Positions 57,990-64,000 of a stretch of 64,000 bases of DNA are shown piece by piece. Origin of the DNA: Rhyzopertha dominica (Eukaryota; Arthropoda; Insecta; Coleoptera; Bostrichidae); NCBI GenBank assembly GCA_025024175.1, contig QCXZ01000137.1, positions 80,538,680 through 80,602,679 on the forward strand. The letters run 5' to 3'. Within the stretch, counting starts at the first letter, position 1; each line of letters starts with the position of its first letter. The position numbers and the translations under genes were made by a program. Under the pieces are notes generated by a model. It made no database searches and had not been told where the DNA came from. It saw nothing but the letters and a program-made list of their open reading frames with translations.

Positions 57990-59130
57990 CAGTGCCCGAA
58001 CCGCTTTAATTTATTATCTTCCATAGTTTGTTTAATCGACTCTATTTCCAGATCTTCTTAATTCTGGCGTTTCTTATTCTGTCCATTATAGTCACCCCTT
58101 TAACACGCCTCAAGTATTTCACCTCTGTTGCCTGCAGTCTACTTAAAAGTCTATCAATTAACTCCCAACTTTCTCTACCATATGTCAATATTGGTCTATA
58201 AATGGTCTTGTATACCAACATTTTTGTCTTTTCACTTATTTCCTTTTTACTTATTAACGCCCTGTTTAGTGAGTGATACACCTTTATTGCACTACTGATT
58301 CTTTCACTTATTTCTTCATCCATACTTCCGTTGCTTTGTATTGTAACTCCTAGGTACTTAAAACTTTTAACCTGTTCTATTTGTTTTCTATTTATCGTTA
58401 TATCTATCTTTTTGTCCTCCTTTCCTATGACCATTGTTTTAGTCTTGCTAGAATTTATTAAAATTTTACGTTTTGTTAGTTCATTCTCCCACAACTCTAC
58501 ATTTTGTTGTAACTTTTCTTCATTTTCTGCACAGATCATCAGGTCATCTGCAAATGCGCATTCTGCTAGCTTTATCCTTTAATTTTCTATACCCTTATTT
58601 GACTTCGTTAACCTTGTTGTGTAGTTCCCACAATATATCGTCTATTACCACGATAAACAGTGTTGGGCTTAACACGCCCCCTTGCCTTAATCCATCCACT
58701 ACTTGAAAATCTTGTGATTCCATGTTGCTTGTTCTGACATAATTTTTTGTGTCACTGTATAAACTCTCTATGCTTTTTTTGAGCTTACTATTTATACCTC
58801 TTTTCTTTATACTTTCCCAGACCACTTTTGTGGGGATGTTATCAAATGCTTTCTCTTAGTCCAGGAATGCTAAACAGATTCCTTTTTCTTTGCCTAACTT
58901 TTCCGCCATTTCTTTAATCGTAAATATATGGTCCTGGGTGCTTCACCCTCTTCTAAACCCGCTTTGTGCTTCGTGTAATTGTGGTTCCAACTTTTCTCTT
59001 AATCTTGCTTCAATTAGTCTTTTATAAACCTTTGCTACTACACTTAACAATGTGATTCCTCTATAGTTCTCATATTCTTTTTCGTCTCCCTTTTTACGTA
59101 TTGTTGTTAATGTTTTAAAATGCTAGTATT
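57990..59130 (-). mobile_element. endonuclease-RT LINE, RT region (copy 2)
   Basis: Minus-strand copy of the 34.7-kb family and the better preserved one. From high to low coordinate: KKGDEKEYENYRGITLLSVV (about 59080), KLEPQLHEAQSGFRRG, TIKEMAEKLGKEKGICLAFL (motif A with a stop after LD), the open frame 58595-58825 with VDGLRQGGVLSPTLFIVVID (motif B), then AFADDLMICAENEE (catalytic FADD at about 58545). The open frame 58042-58539 carries SSKTKTMVIG, VKSFKYLGVTIQSNGS and the basic tail LRRVKGVTIMDRIRNARIKK. It is truncated upstream at about 59130, and the C-terminal WFGHLVR tail is missing. Confidence 0.88.
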
Positions 59131-60019
59131 GCTCCATCTGATTGTGATTTATGTTTGAATGCTGATTTTTTTTGTGATAGTGATAGTAGCAAATTTCAAA
59201 TTATTTGGATTTTGGTTTCAAACGATGATATACTTTTGTGAAAAGAAATATGAATACCAATAACAAAGCTTGTTTCATTGAGTACCTCCAGAACGTTGCA
59301 TTCGTAGCCCAACTCTTTCTCGTCGTGTGGAACTTAACAAATAGCATTCTCTTCCGCCTATATCTGTTGATAATGGCCCAGATCGATTACGGTTAAGGTC
59401 GGTCGTCGGGTCCGGGTCGTTCAAACATGATAAAGTCACTCGAGTTCAATCCTGCCGTTCACTTTTCATTAATCAACAAGGCCTCGCTCGCCTGATTCAA
59501 TAACAATCGAGACAATCGTTCATTCGATTCCAATATACATTTATACTGGAGAGAAGAATGACTCACCCCAAAACGGCAAAGGATTAATCTTATTATGGGG
59601 GAAAGAGTCGCTGCCCGAACTTCATTTAGGCTACTTTGAGTGTTTTTATCGATTGCCGTCACATCCCGCCTTCATTGTGGGAACCTGGCGCGTCCTGGGT
59701 ACCAAGTAGGGGCAATACCTGCTTTAGAAGTAGGAAATGCTGATGATTAATTGGTCATCGTTCTATATTTGTTTTTTCTGTACGTAGGAATACAAATAAG
59801 ATATAAACCTATTTGGAATAAGCATATAATCAAATGAAAACAAAAAGTATTTGTTGATATAGCACGCATTTACAGTCAATAAAGCAATATGCAGTATTCG
59901 CAATTAGTATTTAAATATTAACAATGGGCAGAGTTAAAAGTAATTGTATATAAAATGAAAATCTAAGTATATAAAAAACTGTATAATTGTTAAAACAAAT
60001 TACCAACATTCATTGATAT
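59131..60019. other. unassigned sequence
   Basis: 59290-59720 is GC-richer. The minus open frame 59459-59662 has no motif. The remainder is AT-rich and empty. Confidence 0.45.
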
Positions 60020-60800
60020 TTAAAAAAAAGTCACCCTTTAGTATCCCCTTTATACATAAATACGAGATTGCAAATAAATTTATACGTGAACCACGGCAGA
60101 GAGTTTCTAGAACAATTTATTTTTCTGGAAGGAATTGCAGAAAGACAGATGTTTTGTAAGGGCCTGCATGGTATATTTATTGCACTCTGAGATAACGATT
60201 CTTTTAAACAGCATATAAAGAACACTAATATGCCATACAGTTCTTCAGTAAAATGAAGTGAAAGTCTAATAAATTAGTTCGGATATTTTTTCGGTTCGTC
60301 TATGTGATATTTATACTGGTTTCCAAATAACACTGGCAAAACTTAGTTTACCAAGGACAAAAGCATCATATAACGCAGTAACAAATTTAGTAGAGAGAAA
60401 GTAATGACATTTTCGAAAAATGTAACCGAGAATTCTCCACAACAAAAGCTATATCCGATTAAACACTAATTTTGATCGAAAATTACACCCAAATCTTTAT
60501 ATTTTTTATAAAAGACAAACATAACTAGGAAAACAATATCCAATGCTATTCAAATAAATAATGAACAACAGAGGGCCCAGATGGGGACCTTGAGGTACGC
60601 TGAAGGTAACATTATAACTTCTGGGAACAAAATCTACCTGAACAAACTGAGATCTGTTCTGAATGTACGACTGAATCCACCTTAAAAGCTTAATCGATGT
60701 TAATCGCTTTTTCCTCTATATGTTTATCTAATTTGATGTGTAAACGGTCAGGTCTTGCTTCCTAAATAGATCATGTTTTAGTAGAGGAAGGATATGTGTG
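60020..60800 (-). mobile_element. LINE reverse transcriptase remnant (jockey/CR1-like)
   Basis: Minus-strand RT with an internal collapse. LLRWIQSYIQNRSQFVQVDF then SVPQGPHLGPLLFIIYLNSI (motif B, about 60550-60640) are clear. The YADD box is missing. A segment resembling GVIFRSKLVFNR follows at once, then LGYIFRKCHYF and LYDAFVLGKLSFASVIWKPV (about 60290-60350). The open frame 60031-60225 would be the C-terminal tail. This is the same kind of deletion as in the 20.7-kb fragment. Confidence 0.75.
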
Positions 60801-61189
60801 TATGGTTACCAATAGGAGGACAGATAAGATTTCTTTTAACCATTTTTTGATTATGGCAAACTTAAACTCAAATCATGAATGGATACTATAAAAAGTAATG
60901 TGTCCAGATTAGTAAAGATGAGAATAAAGGGACTTTCTAACAGTATGGACGTACAAAAGGAAATATAAATTTCCTAAAGGAATTTTGTAGCAAACAGGTC
61001 TTTAGGACATTAGCTAATATTAATTGTAAAAATTACAATATATGACTAACAAATGGCAAATACTCCGATCTAAGAAGGTAGCTAGAAGTATAAAGGCAGG
61101 AATCTAAGGATCATTACACCGACAATATTTTGTTGTTGCATGTTTTGAATTATAAACAAGCGGAAGCAAAATGAGGCCACATGAGTGGT
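60801..61189. other. unassigned, between two divergent LINE remnants
   Basis: No motif recognised. It separates the minus-strand LINE from the plus-strand one and may hold their decayed upstream parts. Confidence 0.4.
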
Positions 61190-62135
61190 AATTGAAATAT
61201 GCAAGTGGAAGGAAGAAAATTATGCAAACAAACATATGACGATATTAAAAATATAATATCTAAACTTAAGCTTTCTAGTCCTGGACGGGATGATCAATTT
61301 TTGCTTGCCAAAACTTGCTCTCCATATCACAAGTTAATTGTTGCCTCGAAAGCGGTTACTTCCCAGTATCATGGAAAACCTCCGTTATTATAGCCATTCC
61401 AAAAATAAACAATCCGGTTAACTTTAGTGACCTTCGTTAGAGAATAATATAATTTCACAGTTTCGTATTTCAAGAAAAAATTAAAGCACTGCCACCGTAA
61501 TGTTGAAAGTAAGGGCAACTGCACGGCTCTCGTTTTACTTGATTTGATTTGTCTTACTTTGGACTTAATGCAATCACATGTAGATTTTTTTGTGTCTTCA
61601 AAAACAGCTTCCAAATAGTTCGAGTTAATCGCCTTCTTCCAGAACAGTTGTTGTCACTTTACATACAGTCTAAGAAAGTTTGATCACGTTTCTGCCAAGA
61701 TCAATGAACTTAAGTGGCTGAAAATGTCTACAGTATGCTTACAGTCGCTTTCCCTGGTACATAGAGTACTGCTTACCGATTCTCCGTCGTATCTAAGAGA
61801 AAAATTGAAACTTAGAAGTAGTGCTCTCCAACTTGGGTTGTGCTTCACCTCCTCGTTACTCGATATGCCTAAATATTCATATATAGTCATTGCTTTTCAG
61901 GTCCTTTATGAATAGCTGTAACATTACATAATCGCTTCTGTTAAGGACTGCTTTTTAATATCAGCAGCTTCCGTAAAGCTATCAAGAAAATACATACTTG
62001 TTGAGCTGCAATAGTTTTTAAGTTTTTTTTTGTTATCTTACCTTTAAGTTTATACATTTCTGTACACAGGTTAAGTAGAGTAGTTACGTTAGACTTTGCC
62101 TGTGTATATGATTATTCAATAAAGCCCTATTATTA
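61190..62135 (+). mobile_element. LINE (CR1/L2-like) RT remnant with 3' end
   Basis: Plus-strand RT: DDIKNIISKLKLSSPGRDDQ (61230-61290), VSWKTSVIIAIPKINNPVNF (about 61363-61420, the block before the NF.DLRPIS motif), and GNCTALVLLDLI (palm motif A, about 61518-61553). A deletion then leads to KWLKMSTVCLQSLSLVHRVL and TDSPSYLREKLKLRSS (61710-61830), the C-terminal tail. The 3' part ends AATAAAGCCCTATTATTATT at about 62135, which looks like a polyadenylation signal plus an ATT tail. The catalytic YADD and motif B are lost. Confidence 0.75.
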
Positions 62136-63344
62136 TTTATCTACTTAACGAACTAAAAATGAACGAAGAAGTTCGACGGTTATAATGGCCGGCGGTACTA
62201 GAGACATAAAGGAGAAAAAATATACTAAACTGGAAATAAAAGATGTGAAATACAGTACTGGAGAGGTAAACATTAATGCAATAGACCTTAAAAGTCTGCA
62301 AATCGCCCAGCATAGACCAACATGTTTGTAAACCTCCAGTCGCGACAACGGAACAATAAATTTCCCGTATCTGTTCAACAACACAGTAAGGATAATACGT
62401 GCGGTTTTTATTCAGCGCCGTCCTAACAGATTAAACTGTAAGTAAAGACTTATAGAGCGACAGGCTTGCATTTGGCCGATAAGCCGGCAACGACGGCAGC
62501 CACCTACCGTCTGCCACCGATAAAGACTTGCCTATAAAACGGGATAATAATAAATTATATTCGAAATCGATGAAGATATCAACTTATGCTTTTTATATTT
62601 ACGGTGGGAACGTGCGTTTCGGGCGAAACGAACCGATGAACACGAGATCGAGAAGCTTTAAAGGCTAGCTTAAAGCCAGCATATAGACATTGTAACATAC
62701 ACTTGGTCTTTTTTAGTCTCCATGGAAGCATGCAGCTCTTCTAGACTACACTTATTCGACAGCAACTTGGAGACGTCAATAAGCTACAAATAGATCAAAT
62801 AAATGTGCGCAGATCGGCTATTTCTTGAGACACATGCATGCATCGTATTTCTAATCTTCTAGTTCAATTCAGCGAGTAAGTTATGCTATCTGGATCTCAT
62901 ATTTTACCTTTCTTTAACAAGCCATCTATTAAACAACTACAGCCATAGAATTTCGCACCGTTATCGTCACCTACACATTTATTTGAGAAAGATATCTTCC
63001 AGGCTCCTGCCATCATATATCACAGGATGATACTCGTTAGAGCTGTCATAAACGCTGTTTCGAATCGGAAAAGGGAAGATACAATCTCCTCTATCGCGAC
63101 GGCTCAGTATCGTGAGGCGACCTTTCTGTTGCGGTCCTAATGGCACTAGGACCGTCCCATTATTGAACACCTCTCGCTCGTAACAGCATTAACCCTGTTG
63201 TCGGTCCGAAATCCTATTGCTTTAAAAAGAGCCAGTGCTGACGGAAGCGAATTGAGAGCTTGAGGGAGCTGAGATATATACGTCAAACGATTAGATTTTG
63301 ATCGTGGTGTAAAAATGGTGGATGCGCCAGAATGCGGAGAAATA
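62136..63344. other. unassigned, with open frames of unknown nature
   Basis: 62390-62680 and 63000-63340 are GC-richer. The minus frame 62979-63170 (MFNNGTVLVPLGPQQKGRLT onward) and the minus frame just above it (FTPRSKSNRLTYISQLPQAL and NSLPSALALF) may be a LINE C-terminal tail, but the match is too weak to call. Confidence 0.35.
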
Positions 63345-64000
63345 CCCAAAATACATTTGCAGAGGTAACATTGATAATTGTTCATCATTTTAAAAAATAT
63401 AAAACGTAGAGAGCTGTATAAATTCGTAAATTTTGAGATAAACTTCAATCATTTGCTTTAAGTAAATTCGGTATGGTATAACAAATTTTATTTTTGAAAA
63501 ATGTCGCCCTCCGCTGTTTTCACAAGCTTAAATTCGTGCCCAAAACGATCTTTTAACATGCATTAACATTTCTGGAGTGATGGATCAACATGCATCACGT
63601 ATTTTATTTTCTAAATGATCTACATTTTCAATCGGTGTTTGGTATACTTGCTCTTTTACCATTCCCCACAGAAAAAAATCCAAAGGAGTAAGGTCCGGGT
63701 TTCTCGGTGGGCAAGGATTAATTGAACCTCTTTCTATCCATCGGTTAGGCAAAACCAAATCAAGATGATTTCGCACTATTCTATGATAATGCGCAGGTGA
63801 CCCATCTTGTCGGAACCATAGATCTTGTCTTACTTGTAAATTTACATTTTGGAGAAGTACCGGTAAAAGGTTTCTTAAAAAAAGTATCGCGAAAAAAATA
63901 AGGCCGAACAATTTGATTCCCAAATATTCCGCACCAGACATTCGTCGAGTAGATAGTTTGAAAATGTCCTTCTCGAATCCAACGTGGACTTTCTTGCGCA
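63345..64000 (-). mobile_element. DD41D mariner copy 2 (family of 635-2020), cut by window end
   Basis: Minus-strand copy of the family at 635-2020. Its 3' side is truncated inside the inverted repeat: only the inner about 20 bases remain (63345-63365), followed by the same 3' untranslated sequence. The transposase continues past the right edge of the window; the last bases match about 1276-1300 of copy 1. The copy therefore lacks the outer 3' terminus and cannot be mobile even if its other end is whole. Confidence 0.88.
63497..64000 (-). pseudogene. DD41D transposase, C-terminal half
   Basis: Open frame 63585-63941 reads FGLIFFAILFLRNLLPVLLQ, then LQVRQDLWFRQDGSPAHYHR with the second catalytic Asp that copy 1 lost, and PDLTPLDFFLWGMVKEQVYQ with the third. 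The two Asp are separated by 41 residues. After RDAC the frame meets a stop, but the tail (SITPEMLMHVKRSFW, then the GGRHF region) is still legible to about 63497. The first catalytic Asp would lie beyond the window. Confidence 0.88.

Noticed and set aside
1..64000. bacterial or phage origin
   Set aside because: No operons, ribosome-binding patterns or long intact genes. All recognised elements are eukaryotic transposons, and density of decayed elements is typical of an animal nuclear genome.

Overview
This window looks like an AT-rich stretch of an arthropod (most likely insect, possibly beetle) nuclear genome that is almost entirely a graveyard of transposable elements. The organism is inferred from the element set: Tc1/mariner transposases of several insect-type lineages, Penelope-like elements (PLEs) with GIY-YIG endonuclease, jockey/CR1-like and endonuclease-RT LINEs, a Helitron-type terminus, and a SWIM/YqaJ-family fragment of the kind common in insect genomes. 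No bacterial operon, rRNA or convincing tRNA was seen, and no complete host gene. The only host-like coding signals are a possible first exon at 11131-11217 and a few short open frames without recognised similarity.

Layout. 635-2020: decayed DD41D mariner with 63-bp terminal inverted repeats (TIRs). 4341-5800: two PLE 3' parts head to head (a 1.4-kb palindrome). 7131-7890: LINE 3' end with (ATT)n tail. 8683-9340: PLE endonuclease, minus. 9823-10435: LINE RT, minus. 11470-13130: second DD41D mariner lineage, nearly intact. 14990-15560: PLE RT, minus. 17961-19069: DDE_3 (Tc1/mariner superfamily) transposase. 19225-19560: PLE endonuclease, minus. 20670-20990: collapsed LINE RT. 21940-23652: LINE on the minus strand interrupted by a PLE end at 23110-23284. 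24750-26043: DD34D mariner. 28149-29758: complex tandem array (A-B-B-B-A). 30160-33850: several PLE pieces of at least one other lineage, in both orientations. 34530-35960: mariner scrap abutting an endonuclease-RT LINE. 38841-39326: Helitron-like element. 42136-42510: Tc1-like N-terminus. 43415-44540: PLE endonuclease (minus) back to back with PLE RT (plus). 49014-49863: TIR-flanked element carrying a SWIM/YqaJ-family gene piece. 56448-56640: short deletion derivative of the second DD41D family. 57990-59130: second copy of the endonuclease-RT LINE, minus. 60020-62135: two LINE remnants in opposite orientation. 63345-64000: second copy of the first DD41D family, minus, running off the window.

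Nothing here acts as a pathway. What ties the window together is repeated insertion: the nesting at 23.1 kb shows that a PLE landed in an older LINE, and the same families recur in both orientations. The most unusual items are the TIR element with a nuclease-family gene instead of a transposase (49 kb), the PLE palindrome and other inverted PLE joins, the hammerhead-like fold in the PLE ends, and the two-level tandem array at 28-29.8 kb. Family assignments were made by eye from conserved motifs; no database search or alignment program was run.
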